Below are positions 18,511 through 28,108 of a stretch of 64,000 bases of DNA, piece after piece. Source of the DNA: Saprospiraceae bacterium (GTDB lineage: Bacteria > Bacteroidota > Bacteroidia > Chitinophagales > Saprospiraceae); contig JABWBR010000044.1 in assembly GCA_013360405.1 (NCBI GenBank), forward strand, positions 1 through 64,000, read 5' to 3'. The notes beneath the pieces were generated by a model that was given only the letters and a program-made list of their open reading frames with translations, did not search any database and had not been told where the DNA came from. Positions within the stretch are counted from its first letter, which is position 1, and the number at the start of each line of letters is the position of its first letter. The position numbers and the translations under genes are program-made.

Positions 18511-18606
18511 AGTCGTACAGTCGTACAGTCCTAAAGTCCTAAAGCCCTAAAGTCGTAAAGTCCTAAAGTCGTAAAGTCCTACAGTCGTACAGTCGTACAG
18601 TCGTAC
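18511..18606. repeat. 8-bp tandem array AGTCSTAM, 12 copies
   Basis: Twelve units of the form AGTCGTAC, AGTCCTAA or AGTCGTAA run without interruption. The array stops 9 bp before the end of the response-regulator gene, on its 3' side. The units carrying GTAC are partly self-complementary. Confidence 0.9.
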
Positions 18607-18614
18607 AGCCCCCC

Positions 18615-19316
18615 CTATCCCACCACAAAATGATACCCCACCCCCTTAATCGTCACAATCTCTATCGCCGCGTCGGCCTTCAGATAATCGCGCAATTTGG
18701 TAATATACACATCGAGGTTGCGGGAGTTGAAAAACGAATCATCGCCCCAGATTTGAAGCAGAATATCTTTGCGGTTGACTACCTGGCGCCGGTTTTCACT
18801 CAGTATGCGCAGCAATTCGGTCTCGCGGTGCGACAATTTGCGGGTTTCCGTTTCGTAGCGGAGTTCGTATTTCCAGGGCAAAAAGGTATAGCGCCCGATG
18901 GGGATAGGATCTTGCAATGGCGATTCGGCGGCCGCCTTTCCCGTTTGGGTGATCTGCAGCAGGTTTTGTATGCGGACTATGAGTTCTTCCATGCTGAAAG
19001 GCTTGCGGATGTAGTCGTTGCCGCCCGTTTGAAAACCTTTCAGCACGTCTTCGGTCTGGGTCTTGGCAGTGAGAAAGATGATGGGCACTCGCGGATTGCG
19101 TTGCCTGATCTCAGCGGCGATGGCGTAGCCGTCTTTGCGGGGCAACATGATGTCGAGCAGGCAGATGTCGGGGTGGAATCCTTCAAAAGCAGGTATGGCG
19201 CGCTGACCGTCGGACACCATACACACCTCAAAGGAGCGGCTTTCGAGGCTTTCTTTTACGATTCGCCCCAGAAAGGGCTCGTCTTCTACATAAAATACTT
19301 TAATCTGCTTGTCCAT
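18615..19316 (-). CDS. OmpR-family response regulator
   Basis: This 233-aa DNA-binding regulator starts at ATG 19316 (MDKQIKVFYVEDE), which places the acidic pair at residues 11-12. The receiver domain has phosphorylatable Asp55 (LLDIMLP), Thr83 and Lys105 (RKPFS). The C-terminal winged helix (about 145-230) has RETELLRIL, then SRNLDVYITKLRDYL and a closing IVTIKGVGYHF. It overlaps the end of the histidine kinase gene by 17 bp, so the pair is translationally coupled. Targets are unknown; the divergent GLPGLI gene is an obvious candidate. Confidence 0.94.
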   Translation of the reverse strand: MDKQIKVFYVEDEPFLGRIVKESLESRSFEVCMVSDGQRAIPAFEGFHPDICLLDIMLPRKDGYAIAAEIRQRNPRVPIIFLTAKTQTEDVLKGFQTGGNDYIRKPFSMEELIVRIQNLLQITQTGKAAAESPLQDPIPIGRYTFLPWKYELRYETETRKLSHRETELLRILSENRRQVVNRKDILLQIWGDDSFFNSRNLDVYITKLRDYLKADAAIEIVTIKGVGYHFVVG

Positions 19317-20751
19317 CTTTCGGAAAATATACGGTAAAACAACTGCCCGCCCCCTCTTCGCTCTCGAGTAGGATACGACCGTCATGGCGCTGCACTACTT
19401 CAGCTACATAACTCAGTCCCAGTCCATGTCCTTTGGTATTGTGCACGTCGCCGCTGGGCACCCTGAAAAAGCGTTCGTAAACGCGCCGTCGATAAGCCGG
19501 CGCAATGCCGATGCCGTTGTCGCACACGGCTAAGCTCACTTCCTGACCCTTGTCAATGAGGCTTAGTGTTATTTCAGGGTTTTCCGGACTGTATTTCAAG
19601 GCGTTATCTACCAGGTTGTATACCACGCTGAGCAAATGCGTGCGGTCGCCGTAGACCGGAAAGCTTTCGCCTTCTTCGCGCAGGTCGACTTGCGCCTGGA
19701 CTTGCTCGAACTGCAGTTTCATAGAATTGAGCACTTCCTGTACCAGCGTTTTGAGGTCGAGATGTTCGCGTTGAAAGGCAAGTGCCTGTTGCTCAAAGAT
19801 AGCCATTTTGAGCACTTTGTCAACCAGCAGGGTCAGCCTGCCGAGCTCGTTTTTGGAGATATCCAGGTATTCGCGGGTCAGCTGGGGGTTTTGCATGGCG
19901 TTGAAATTGCGCAGCGCTTCGATGGCTACGCTCACCGTGGCAATGGGGGTTTTGAGCTCGTGGGTCACGTTGCTGATAAAGTCGTTTTTTAGCTCGGTGA
20001 GCCGTTGTTGCTGGCGCAGACTCCTGAAAATAAACCAGAACGATAGCGAGGTCAACGCGACTAATATCAGTGAAAAGACCGCTTGCGGCGCTACCTGGCG
20101 GTACAGATAGCCCTGGTAAGGGTGTATGTTGGCGGCGTAGACGTATTCGGGAGGAAACCCGGCGGGGAATAGGGGAGTGGCAATGCCGGGCCGGTCGGCA
20201 AGCGTATCTCCCATAGTTAGCCGGAATAATTCAAATGGCAGCGAAATGCCCGCATTGGCCAGCGCAGCCTTGTAGGCCCGCCTGATTTCATCGAGGCGGA
20301 GCGAGTCGTCTTTAAAAGTAAAGGTGAAATTGCCGTGCAGCGAATCGGTCATCTTCTGGGCTTGGGTGACTACCGTCGACAACTGCCTGCGGTCGATGGT
20401 CTGTATATCGCCTTCTTCTGTAGAGGTAATAAAAACCTGGACTTTCGATAAACCCTCTACCGTATCACTTCTCATTACCCTTTCGGGATGCCCGGGCATG
20501 CCTGGCGGATGTAATTTCATGGTAAATTTGGGTATTTGGGTATCTCCCGAAAAATCAATACCCCGCTGTATGATGGAATCCTGGAGGCCGTAGACAACGT
20601 CCTTAAATAATACGGTCGCGTCTTTCTGCAATAGACCGCGTTCTTCCTGGTATACTTTTTTTAACCAAACATATTGGAATACCAGCAACAAGGCGATGCT
20701 GCTGATCATGAGCACTAGGGCGAGCCGCAATTTTCCTGGCAATAGCTTCAT
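19300..20751 (-). CDS. Sensor histidine kinase
   Basis: This 483-aa inner-membrane kinase is counted from ATG at 20751. The longer start at 20808 would lie upstream of the TAnnTTTG promoter. Transmembrane helices lie at about 8-30 and 222-243, enclosing a periplasmic sensor domain of about 190 residues. His264 in NVTHELKTPIA is the phosphorylation site. The ATPase part has N-box (VVYNLVDNALKYS), DNGIGI and GHGLGLSY. The signal is unknown. It forms a pair with the overlapping downstream response regulator. Confidence 0.93.
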   Translation of the reverse strand: MKLLPGKLRLALVLMISSIALLLVFQYVWLKKVYQEERGLLQKDATVLFKDVVYGLQDSIIQRGIDFSGDTQIPKFTMKLHPPGMPGHPERVMRSDTVEGLSKVQVFITSTEEGDIQTIDRRQLSTVVTQAQKMTDSLHGNFTFTFKDDSLRLDEIRRAYKAALANAGISLPFELFRLTMGDTLADRPGIATPLFPAGFPPEYVYAANIHPYQGYLYRQVAPQAVFSLILVALTSLSFWFIFRSLRQQQRLTELKNDFISNVTHELKTPIATVSVAIEALRNFNAMQNPQLTREYLDISKNELGRLTLLVDKVLKMAIFEQQALAFQREHLDLKTLVQEVLNSMKLQFEQVQAQVDLREEGESFPVYGDRTHLLSVVYNLVDNALKYSPENPEITLSLIDKGQEVSLAVCDNGIGIAPAYRRRVYERFFRVPSGDVHNTKGHGLGLSYVAEVVQRHDGRILLESEEGAGSCFTVYFPKDGQAD

Positions 20752-20770
20752 CCATTTTATTTTGATCTTA

Positions 20771-20778
20771 CAAAAATA
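20771..20778 (-). promoter_or_regulatory. -7 promoter element of the kinase/regulator operon
   Basis: The minus strand reads TATTTTTG, a perfect match to TAnnTTTG, 19 bp before the kinase ATG at 20751. It supports the shorter kinase start. Confidence 0.55.
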
Positions 20779-20865
20779 ACCCCCGCTCACGTAAAAAGCT
20801 CGCGTCATTAACCTTAATTAACCTTAATTCAACAATGATTAACGGCTTTTCCAATCCCTCGCCCA

Positions 20866-20873
20866 TAGCTTTG
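20866..20873 (+). promoter_or_regulatory. -7 promoter element of the GLPGLI gene
   Basis: TAGCTTTG matches TAnnTTTG exactly and lies 20 bp before the ATG at 20894. It is divergent from the kinase promoter, with about 90 bp between the two elements. Confidence 0.6.
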
Positions 20874-20893
20874 CAGAAAAAAAACGCACAACG

Positions 20894-21625
20894 ATGAAAC
20901 AGGTATTGCTCGTAATCGCACTTTTGCTGGCCAATATGTATAAGTACCTCGACAACCAGGGGGTTATTTTATACGAACAAAAAATAAATATGCACCGCCG
21001 CCTCCCCGCCGACGACCAGGAAGCCAGGCAGTTTATCCCGGAGTTTCAAACTTCAAAAATGGAATTGCTTTTTAATAAAATGGAATCCCTTTTCAGAACG
21101 GTGGAAGAGGAAGAAGACGAAGATATGGAGATGGAAAGCGGCGGCGTACATATTAAGATGAGACGCCCGGAGTTGACGATTTTTCGCAATATGTCCGAAA
21201 AACGCTCGGTAGAACAACGCGAGTTTTTGGGTAAAAAATACCTGGTTGAAGGCGATATCGCCCAGACACCCTGGAAAATTACCGGCGAAAGTAAAGAGAT
21301 ATTGGGCTACAAATGCCAGCAGGCAATGTATAAAGATACGGCCCAAAACCGCAAGGTGGTCGCCTGGTTTACCGGCGATATTCCCTGCCCCTCCGGCCCC
21401 GAAATGCTGGGCTCACTACCCGGCATGATCCTCGAAGCCGATGTCAACGACGGCGAGGTGGTCTATACCGCCCTGAAAATAGACACCAAAGGCCTCGTTG
21501 ATGTGAAAGCCCTCAAAGCGCCCACCAGCGGCAAAAAAATGACCCGCGAGGAGTTTAAAAATATGGTGGATGAACATATGAAGCAAATGGGCGGCGGCAG
21601 CGGCATCCGCATTATTCGCAACTAA
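20894..21625 (+). CDS. GLPGLI family protein
   Basis: This 243-aa protein has a hydrophobic N-terminus (MKQVLLVIALLLANM) acting as signal peptide or anchor. It has the family core: WKITGESKEILGYKCQ, then VAWFTGDIPCPSGPEML and GSLPGMILEAD, the GLPGLI-like signature, near residues 173-183. GLPGLI proteins are exported Bacteroidota proteins of unknown function, often near TonB receptors or regulators. Here it is transcribed divergently from a two-component system. The 3' end overlaps the convergent T9SS gene by 4 bp. Confidence 0.88.
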   Translation: MKQVLLVIALLLANMYKYLDNQGVILYEQKINMHRRLPADDQEARQFIPEFQTSKMELLFNKMESLFRTVEEEEDEDMEMESGGVHIKMRRPELTIFRNMSEKRSVEQREFLGKKYLVEGDIAQTPWKITGESKEILGYKCQQAMYKDTAQNRKVVAWFTGDIPCPSGPEMLGSLPGMILEADVNDGEVVYTALKIDTKGLVDVKALKAPTSGKKMTREEFKNMVDEHMKQMGGGSGIRIIRN

Positions 21626-23355
21626 CGTACCAATAATACACTGCCTTTTTTCTCAATCACCTGACCACCCGACTGTACCAATTTAATATGATAAAGGTAA
21701 ACCCCTTGCGGCAAGGGACGGCCCTCTTTGGCGCCGTCCCATCCGTTTTCTATGGCGTTGCTCTCGAATATCTGCCCCCCCCAGCGGTCGTAGATGACCA
21801 TCTGGTACGACTGCGGCGAACCAAACTGGTACAGGGGCCTGAAAATGCGGTTGATGCCGTCAGGCGAAAAGGCATTAGGCACAAATAATTTGGCGGCCTG
21901 CTCCAGGCATACTACGTTGGAGCGCGAAACCACCGTGCGGTTTGTGCCGTCGGATAATTGTAGTTGCGCTACGGCTTCTACATAATAGCAGGCCTGGGTT
22001 TGGTCGGGCTGGCTGATATCAATGAGATCTTCGTAAGTCAATACGCCGCTATCGGTGAGTCGAACCGGAGCGCCCACCGATTGCCTGTATAGCTCGTAGC
22101 GAATCGAATCGGCTAAGGAATGGCTGAATGGCGTCCAAAGTAACTGGTTTTTGTTGCCGTCGAGCGCTTGCCCGGAGAGGTATACGAGCCCCACTACGTT
22201 AGAATTAATGGTCTCGCCGCAGGCGTCGGTCGTCTGGATGCGGAAAAACAACTGCCTGTCGGCTACCGGCGCGGTATTGTCCAGGGCGTTATTATCGGCG
22301 GCCAATGGGATAGCAGTTGGAAGAGGAGCGATATCATTGAAATCCACTGTGTTGGATGCGCGCTGCAGGGAGGCGTCGGTGAGTTGTGCATTGTCGGGGC
22401 CCCAAAGCCAGCGCACGTCGGCGCCGCCGGCGGCATTCACCGTGGCATTGAGCAAAACAAGTTGGCGAAGCGGCTGCACTACAGTGGCGGTTTGGCAAAC
22501 GGTATTGGAGACAGCGCTGATACCGGAGCCCGCTTCTACCCCCCTCACCACAAAACAGTAGTCGACCCCGTCGTCGGCCTGGTCAAATACATAAGTCAAC
22601 GAAGAGCCTGGTACCGTATCCCACACTACCGGCGCCTGCCCATCCTGCCCTACCAGTATTTCATAGCGATCCACCCCGCCTGCCCAGTTTTGGTAGGCGT
22701 TCCAGTCGAGCGTGAGGCTTTGTGTGCAGGGATCTATGGCGCCGGCCTCGACGAATAGCGTAGTATGCGGCGAAGTGACCAGGCTTTTGTTGCCGCAGCG
22801 GTCGAGGGCGGTCACGAAGTAGGTCTCGGGACCCTCATCTGGGGCGGCGTTGACATCTACGTATACATTGGCGCCACCAAAAACAGTATCGATGATAGTG
22901 GTACCCGCAGCCGTATTGCGGGAAATAACGTAGGCATATACTTCGGGCGAGGGGCTCAGATCCCACCTGATCTCCACTTCGTCGCCATTCACCACCGACA
23001 CATAGCGGATGGGCCCGGGGTCGGGAATGCGATTGTCGAGCGTATCGGAACTCAACGCGGGCTGCCCCGGACAGTTGTAATCGCTCAATAAGTAGTAATA
23101 CCAGGTATCCCCCGCCGCCCCGGCGTGGTAATAGCTGGTCTGCGAAGCGTTATTGATTGATACTAAAATATTATACGGACCGCCTGGTTGCTGGCTGGCA
23201 AAAATCAGGTAGGCATTAAAGGCGCCGCAGGTGTTATTGGGCGCGGTCCAGACTAACGTATCGTTGGTGACGCACAAGAAATCGGGCGGCAAAATTTGCG
23301 CGGATAATTGCAGGGAGCAGCCCAATGCCAGTAAAATCAAAAATCTCTTCATCAT
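21622..23355 (-). CDS. Secreted fibronectin-like protein with T9SS type B sorting domain
   Basis: This 577-aa protein has a signal peptide at 1-19 (ending LSAQ). Several fibronectin type III-like beta modules follow (about 25-480). The C-terminal gliding-motility-associated (CHU_C/type B) domain is at about 490-577: LFVPNAFSPDGINRIFRP, YDRWGGQIFE, GWDG and PLPQGVYLYHIK. That domain directs export by the type IX secretion system and surface attachment. No catalytic motif is seen, so an adhesin or scaffold role is likely. It lies 4 bp downstream of the lipoprotein gene, on the same strand. Confidence 0.92.
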   Translation of the reverse strand: MMKRFLILLALGCSLQLSAQILPPDFLCVTNDTLVWTAPNNTCGAFNAYLIFASQQPGGPYNILVSINNASQTSYYHAGAAGDTWYYYLLSDYNCPGQPALSSDTLDNRIPDPGPIRYVSVVNGDEVEIRWDLSPSPEVYAYVISRNTAAGTTIIDTVFGGANVYVDVNAAPDEGPETYFVTALDRCGNKSLVTSPHTTLFVEAGAIDPCTQSLTLDWNAYQNWAGGVDRYEILVGQDGQAPVVWDTVPGSSLTYVFDQADDGVDYCFVVRGVEAGSGISAVSNTVCQTATVVQPLRQLVLLNATVNAAGGADVRWLWGPDNAQLTDASLQRASNTVDFNDIAPLPTAIPLAADNNALDNTAPVADRQLFFRIQTTDACGETINSNVVGLVYLSGQALDGNKNQLLWTPFSHSLADSIRYELYRQSVGAPVRLTDSGVLTYEDLIDISQPDQTQACYYVEAVAQLQLSDGTNRTVVSRSNVVCLEQAAKLFVPNAFSPDGINRIFRPLYQFGSPQSYQMVIYDRWGGQIFESNAIENGWDGAKEGRPLPQGVYLYHIKLVQSGGQVIEKKGSVLLVR

Positions 23356-23359
23356 GTCG

Positions 23360-24163
23360 CTATTGTTCTTCCTCCAGATCTTCCAGACCTTCCTCCGAAG
23401 TATTGCGCCGCTCCAGGAAAAGCTGTTCCAGCATTTCCATCGGATAGCGGCGTTCGAGTTGGTACGCGATATAGAGGTTTTCGTATATAATTTTTTTATA
23501 ATAAACTAACCCCAGGCCTTCGGCGTAGATTTCTTCTCCCCGGTATTCGGGTTCTACCACGCCGTCGTTGGGGTCGAGGTCTTCTACCATTTCCCGCACA
23601 CTAAACTTTATAGCCGGCAGGGTTTTGCCTTGCCACACAAAAGTGGTGTCACCCACATAACGGCGATTTTTGATGAGTGTTGTGGAAGCGCCGGGCATAC
23701 CGGGAAATTCCAGTTTCACTTTATACAAATAGACTTCGTTGGAATCGCGCACTTCAAAAGGAAATACATTGCCGGCAATTATCCCCGCCTTGATGGTTTG
23801 TTGTTCGCCCAAACTATCTACGGGGTACATCAGCAACTCCTGCAGCAAAACGCCGTTGCCCACCAGTTTTTCTTTAACCAATTGCAGGGGCAGCAGTTCG
23901 TATTCGTAATACGTGCCGGTGAGTAATACGCTGTCTTTTGATAAAAAAGAACGGTAATACCAATATACAGGGGTGAGCCCTTCATTGCCTACCGGCTGGT
24001 ATTCGTACACCAGGCCGTCCTGAAGTTCGCGAATGGGGAAATAATAGTTGCGCACATCCTTTTCTCCCCAGTTTCCACAACCTGCCACTAATACGGCAAG
24101 CAGCATCCATATGCCGTATAATCTTCCCGCTTTCAATCTGACAAAACTTAACATGCTCGTCAT
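23360..24163 (-). CDS. Lipoprotein of unknown function
   Basis: This 267-aa protein has a type II signal peptide: a hydrophobic stretch at 16-28, then lipobox LVAGC with the lipidated Cys at about 29. The mature part is beta-rich with no motif I recognise, and ends in an acidic tail (EEGLEDLEEEQ). It is upstream of, and only 4 bp from, the T9SS-sorted protein, which suggests one operon and perhaps cooperation at the cell surface. The start at 24163 gives a normal signal-peptide length. Confidence 0.75.
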   Translation of the reverse strand: MTSMLSFVRLKAGRLYGIWMLLAVLVAGCGNWGEKDVRNYYFPIRELQDGLVYEYQPVGNEGLTPVYWYYRSFLSKDSVLLTGTYYEYELLPLQLVKEKLVGNGVLLQELLMYPVDSLGEQQTIKAGIIAGNVFPFEVRDSNEVYLYKVKLEFPGMPGASTTLIKNRRYVGDTTFVWQGKTLPAIKFSVREMVEDLDPNDGVVEPEYRGEEIYAEGLGLVYYKKIIYENLYIAYQLERRYPMEMLEQLFLERRNTSEEGLEDLEEEQ

Positions 24164-24285
24164 TCAACCTGTAATTATAGCATAACGTTTCCAATATAAT
24201 GCCAATATGGCACGTCGGATACCAGAAAAGGCGAATTGGTATGATATATGCGAGCCAACGCTGTGGAATGGCTGTGCAAATATCG

Positions 24286-24293
24286 TATCTTTG
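24286..24293 (+). promoter_or_regulatory. -7 promoter element of secA
   Basis: TATCTTTG, followed by C, is a perfect Bacteroidota -7 element, 32 bp before the secA ATG at 24326. It falls inside the longer reading frame that begins at 24248, which argues against that longer start. Confidence 0.65.
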
Positions 24294-24325
24294 CCGTTCG
24301 CTTTGTTACAATACTTATAAATATC

Positions 24326-27300
24326 ATGTTCAAGAACATTGCCAATTCTTTTAAAAAGATCTTTGGATCTAAACACGAGCGTGACATTAACACTTACGCG
24401 CCCGCTGTAGATGAGATTCTAGCGCATTATGAATCCTACCAATCGCTGAGCAACGACGAGCTTCGCAATAAAACGCTGGAATTCCGCCGGCGCATTGCCG
24501 AACACCTCTCTGCCATAGATGCCGATATTCAGGCTATCATCGAAGAAGCCAATAACCAGGAGGATCTTCACCAAAAAGAAGCGCTTTTTGGCGAAACCGA
24601 CGAATTGCGCAAAGAACGCGACAAGGAGCTGGAGGTCATTCTGAAAGAATTATTGCCCGAAGCATTCGCCGTGGTCAAAGAAACCGCGCGCCGCTTTTCT
24701 GAAAATGAAGAATTGGTGGTGACCGCCACCGACCACGACCGCGACCTGGCCGCCAAATCGCACAAAAGCTATGTCCGCATTGATGGCGACAAGGCTATTT
24801 GGCGCAACCGCTGGGTAGCCGCCGGCGGCGATATCGTCTGGAATATGGTGCACTACGACGTACAGCTTATCGGCGGTATGGTGCTCCACGACGGCAAAAT
24901 CGCCGAGATGGCCACCGGCGAAGGTAAAACGCTGGTAGCCACCCTGCCCGCCTACCTCAACGGCCTGTCGGGCGAGGGCGTCCACGTGGTAACCGTCAAC
25001 GATTACCTGGCTCGTCGTGACTCGGAGTGGATAGGCCCCATCTTCGAGTTCCTGATGCTCACCATTGATTGTATAGATAAATACCGCCCCCACTCGGAAG
25101 AACGCCGCCGCGCCTATCTCTGTGATATTACTTACGGCACGAATAACGAATTCGGCTTCGACTATCTGCGCGACAATATGGTGCACTCACCCGAAGAAAT
25201 GGTGCAGCGCAAACACCACTTTGCGATGGTCGACGAAGTAGACTCGGTACTCATCGACGACGCCCGTACCCCGCTGATTATCTCCGGGCCGGTCGGCCAG
25301 GCCAGCGAAGACCAGGATTATATCGAACTCAAACCCCACGTAGAACGCCTGATAGCCGCTCAGCGCAAACTGGCCACCGAATACCTGGCCGAAGCCCGCA
25401 AACTACTCGGCGATAACAAAACCGGCTATCAGGAAGGCGAAGCCGGCATGTCTCTGCTGCGCGCCTACCGGGCACTGCCCAAATACCGCCCGCTCATCAA
25501 ATTCCTCAGCGAGGATGGTATTAAAGTGATGCTCCAGAAAGCGGAAAACTACTACATGCAGGAGCAGTCCAAAAATATGCACCTCGTAGACGACCCCCTG
25601 TTGTTTACTATCGATGAGAAAAATCGCAACGTAGAACTCACCGAAAGGGGCGTAGAATATCTGTCGAAAGGCAACGAAGATGCCCGCTTTTTTATCATGC
25701 CCGATCTCGCCGGCGAAATGGTGGAAATCGATAAAGACGAGGCATTAGATAAAGCGCAAAAAGACGAGGCCAAAACCCGCCTCTCGCAGGACTTCACCAT
25801 TAAGTCGCGGCGCCTCCACGCCATGAGCCAGTTGCTGAAAGCATATACCCTCTTTGAGGTTGATGAAGAGTACGTGGTTATCGAAGGCCAGGTGAAAATC
25901 GTCGACGAGCAAACGGGGCGTATGATGGAAGGCCGCCGCTATTCCGACGGCTTGCACCAGGCCCTCGAAGCCAAAGAAAATGTAAAGGTGGGCGAGATCA
26001 CACAAACCTACGCTACGGTTACTTTGCAGAATTACTTCCGCATGTACCATAAGCTATGCGGTATGACCGGTACCGCCGAAACGGAAGCCGGCGAATTCTG
26101 GACGATCTACAAACTCGACGTGGTGGTGATCCCCACCAATGTAAATTGCATCAGGGATGATCGCCAGGATTTGGTGTTCAAAACCCAGCGCGAGAAGTTT
26201 AACGCCGTCATCGACGAAATTGTACAACTCAGCGAGGCCGGCCGGCCTATCCTGGTGGGTACGACTTCGGTAGATATATCCGAAAAATTGAGCCGCATGC
26301 TCAAATTGCGCGGCCTCGACCACAACGTGCTCAATGCCAAGCAACACCAGCGCGAAGCAGAAATCGTAGCCGAAGCAGGCCGCCCCGGCAAAGTAACCAT
26401 CGCCACCAACATGGCAGGCCGCGGTACCGACATCAAACTCTCTCCCGAAGTGCGCAAGGCAGGCGGCCTCGCGATTATAGGCACCGAACGCCACGAATCG
26501 CGCCGCGTAGACCGCCAGCTCCGCGGCCGCGCAGGCCGCCAGGGCGACCCCGGTACTTCCCAGTTTTATGTGTCGCTCGAAGATAACCTCATGCGACTCT
26601 TCCAATCCGAGCGCATCGCCGGCATCATGGACCGCCTCGGCCACAAAGACGGCGAGGTGATCCAGCATTCGATGGTGACCAAGTCTATCGAACGCGCCCA
26701 GAAAAAGGTGGAAGAAAATAACTTCGGCATACGTAAGCGATTACTCGAATACGACGACGTAATGAACATCCAGCGCGAGGCTATCTACAAAAAACGCAAA
26801 AACGCCCTCTCCGGCGAGCGTTTGTCGGTAGACCTCAACCATATGTTCCAGTCTATTATTGATAGCATAGTCGTTACTAACAAACAATCCGGCGACTACG
26901 ACGCATTCCGTCGCGAGTGCCTCAGCATGCTCACCTACGACCCCCAAATTGACGCCGCCGCTTTCCGCGAAGCGCCGAACGCCGATTTGTCAGAGCAACT
27001 GATGCAGCAATTTCAGGAATACTACCACCGCAAAGGCGAAACTATTGCGAGCATCCTCATGCCGCAGATTCAAGACGTGTTCGCCACCCAGAGCCACCGC
27101 TACAAGCGCATACTCATTCCCTATTCCGACGGCCGCTCCAATCCGCTGGTCATTACCGCCGATATTGCCGACGCCGTTAAGACAAAAGGCAAGTCCATTA
27201 TTCTCGATATCGAAAAAGCGGTCACGCTGGCTATTATCGATGAAAAATGGAAAGAGCACCTCCGCTCGATGGACGAACTCAAGGACTCGGTACAAGCCGC

Positions 27301-27652
27301 TTCTTTCGAACAAAAAGACCCCCTCGTAATCTATAAGATGGAGGCGTTTAATTTGTTTGAGCAATTGGTATTCGATATCAACGAGGCGGTGTCAGCCTAC
27401 CTCACCAAAGGTATGCTGGTATTGCCCGACGGCAGCCCACTGGAGCAAGCCGCCGAACGCCGCCCCGCCGAAAATACCCGCGTCCGCACCAACCGAAATC
27501 CTCAAGAAGAAGCCCGCGCTGCCGCCGAAGGCGTGAGCCGCGGCCCCCGGCAGGAAACCGTGCGCCGCACCGCCGAAAAGGTAGGCCGCAATGAACCCTG
27601 CCCCTGCGGTAGCGGCAAGAAGTTCAAGCACTGCCACGGCAGGGATCTTTGA
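24326..27652 (+). CDS. secA: Preprotein translocase ATPase SecA
   Basis: This 1108-aa motor drives proteins through the SecYEG channel. It starts at ATG 24326 ([20 protein letters not shown]). Walker A lies in [18 protein letters not shown]; the [15 protein letters not shown] and [20 protein letters not shown] blocks are present; the second motor domain carries [12 protein letters not shown] and [11 protein letters not shown]. The C-terminus has the zinc-binding SEC-C motif [14 protein letters not shown] preceded by a charged linker. The length is typical for Bacteroidota, whose SecA carries insertions. It appears monocistronic. Confidence 0.97.
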   Translation: MFKNIANSFKKIFGSKHERDINTYAPAVDEILAHYESYQSLSNDELRNKTLEFRRRIAEHLSAIDADIQAIIEEANNQEDLHQKEALFGETDELRKERDKELEVILKELLPEAFAVVKETARRFSENEELVVTATDHDRDLAAKSHKSYVRIDGDKAIWRNRWVAAGGDIVWNMVHYDVQLIGGMVLHDGKIAEMATGEGKTLVATLPAYLNGLSGEGVHVVTVNDYLARRDSEWIGPIFEFLMLTIDCIDKYRPHSEERRRAYLCDITYGTNNEFGFDYLRDNMVHSPEEMVQRKHHFAMVDEVDSVLIDDARTPLIISGPVGQASEDQDYIELKPHVERLIAAQRKLATEYLAEARKLLGDNKTGYQEGEAGMSLLRAYRALPKYRPLIKFLSEDGIKVMLQKAENYYMQEQSKNMHLVDDPLLFTIDEKNRNVELTERGVEYLSKGNEDARFFIMPDLAGEMVEIDKDEALDKAQKDEAKTRLSQDFTIKSRRLHAMSQLLKAYTLFEVDEEYVVIEGQVKIVDEQTGRMMEGRRYSDGLHQALEAKENVKVGEITQTYATVTLQNYFRMYHKLCGMTGTAETEAGEFWTIYKLDVVVIPTNVNCIRDDRQDLVFKTQREKFNAVIDEIVQLSEAGRPILVGTTSVDISEKLSRMLKLRGLDHNVLNAKQHQREAEIVAEAGRPGKVTIATNMAGRGTDIKLSPEVRKAGGLAIIGTERHESRRVDRQLRGRAGRQGDPGTSQFYVSLEDNLMRLFQSERIAGIMDRLGHKDGEVIQHSMVTKSIERAQKKVEENNFGIRKRLLEYDDVMNIQREAIYKKRKNALSGERLSVDLNHMFQSIIDSIVVTNKQSGDYDAFRRECLSMLTYDPQIDAAAFREAPNADLSEQLMQQFQEYYHRKGETIASILMPQIQDVFATQSHRYKRILIPYSDGRSNPLVITADIADAVKTKGKSIILDIEKAVTLAIIDEKWKEHLRSMDELKDSVQAASFEQKDPLVIYKMEAFNLFEQLVFDINEAVSAYLTKGMLVLPDGSPLEQAAERRPAENTRVRTNRNPQEEARAAAEGVSRGPRQETVRRTAEKVGRNEPCPCGSGKKFKHCHGRDL

Positions 27653-28108
27653 AACGACGGGGTTGGGAGTGTGAGAGGGAGTGAGTGAGAGCGTGAGAGA
27701 GGCAGCGACTTTACGGCTGTACGATGAACGAGGTGACATCTTCATGAGGCACGAATGAAGGTGTCTTCTCGCTCTCTGTCACTGTGCAATCCAAGCCGCT
27801 CGTTGAGCGGATGTGCGACCTTGAAACCTTGCGATCTCTGCCGCTCATTGAAGCGAAGTTGGAATAAAAATTCCCAGGCCTGCCGCCAATCCTTTCCATC
27901 CTTCCGCATCCCCCAAATCCTGATTCAAAAATTCCCGGGTGACCGGCGATGTTCGTTTCGACTCCGCTCAACGAACGACGGAGACGGGTATAAAACAAAG
28001 CCGTCACCCCCGCGGATTTTTCCGAGGCCGTCACCCCCCAAGACCCTCCTAAGCCGTCACCACCCCGGATTTTCCTGAGCCGTCACCCCCAAGGACGTTC
28101 CCCCGCCG
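27653..28108. repeat. Intergenic repeats, including a 26-bp GCCGTCACC array
   Basis: This 456-bp gap lies between convergent genes. GTGAGAG-type simple sequence lies at about 27669-27700. GTTTCGACTCCGCTCAACGAAC lies at 27955-27976 (near copy at 18467). GCCGTCACC begins at 28000, 28027, 28053, 28079 and 28105, giving five copies with 26-27-bp period. The spacers between copies vary (for example GGATTTTCC, AAGGACG). ORFs calculated here have no recognisable product. Confidence 0.75.

Noticed and set aside
27711-28078. 107-aa ORFs on both strands after secA
   Set aside because: They consist of simple and 26-bp repeat sequence, with no family similarity and no start context.
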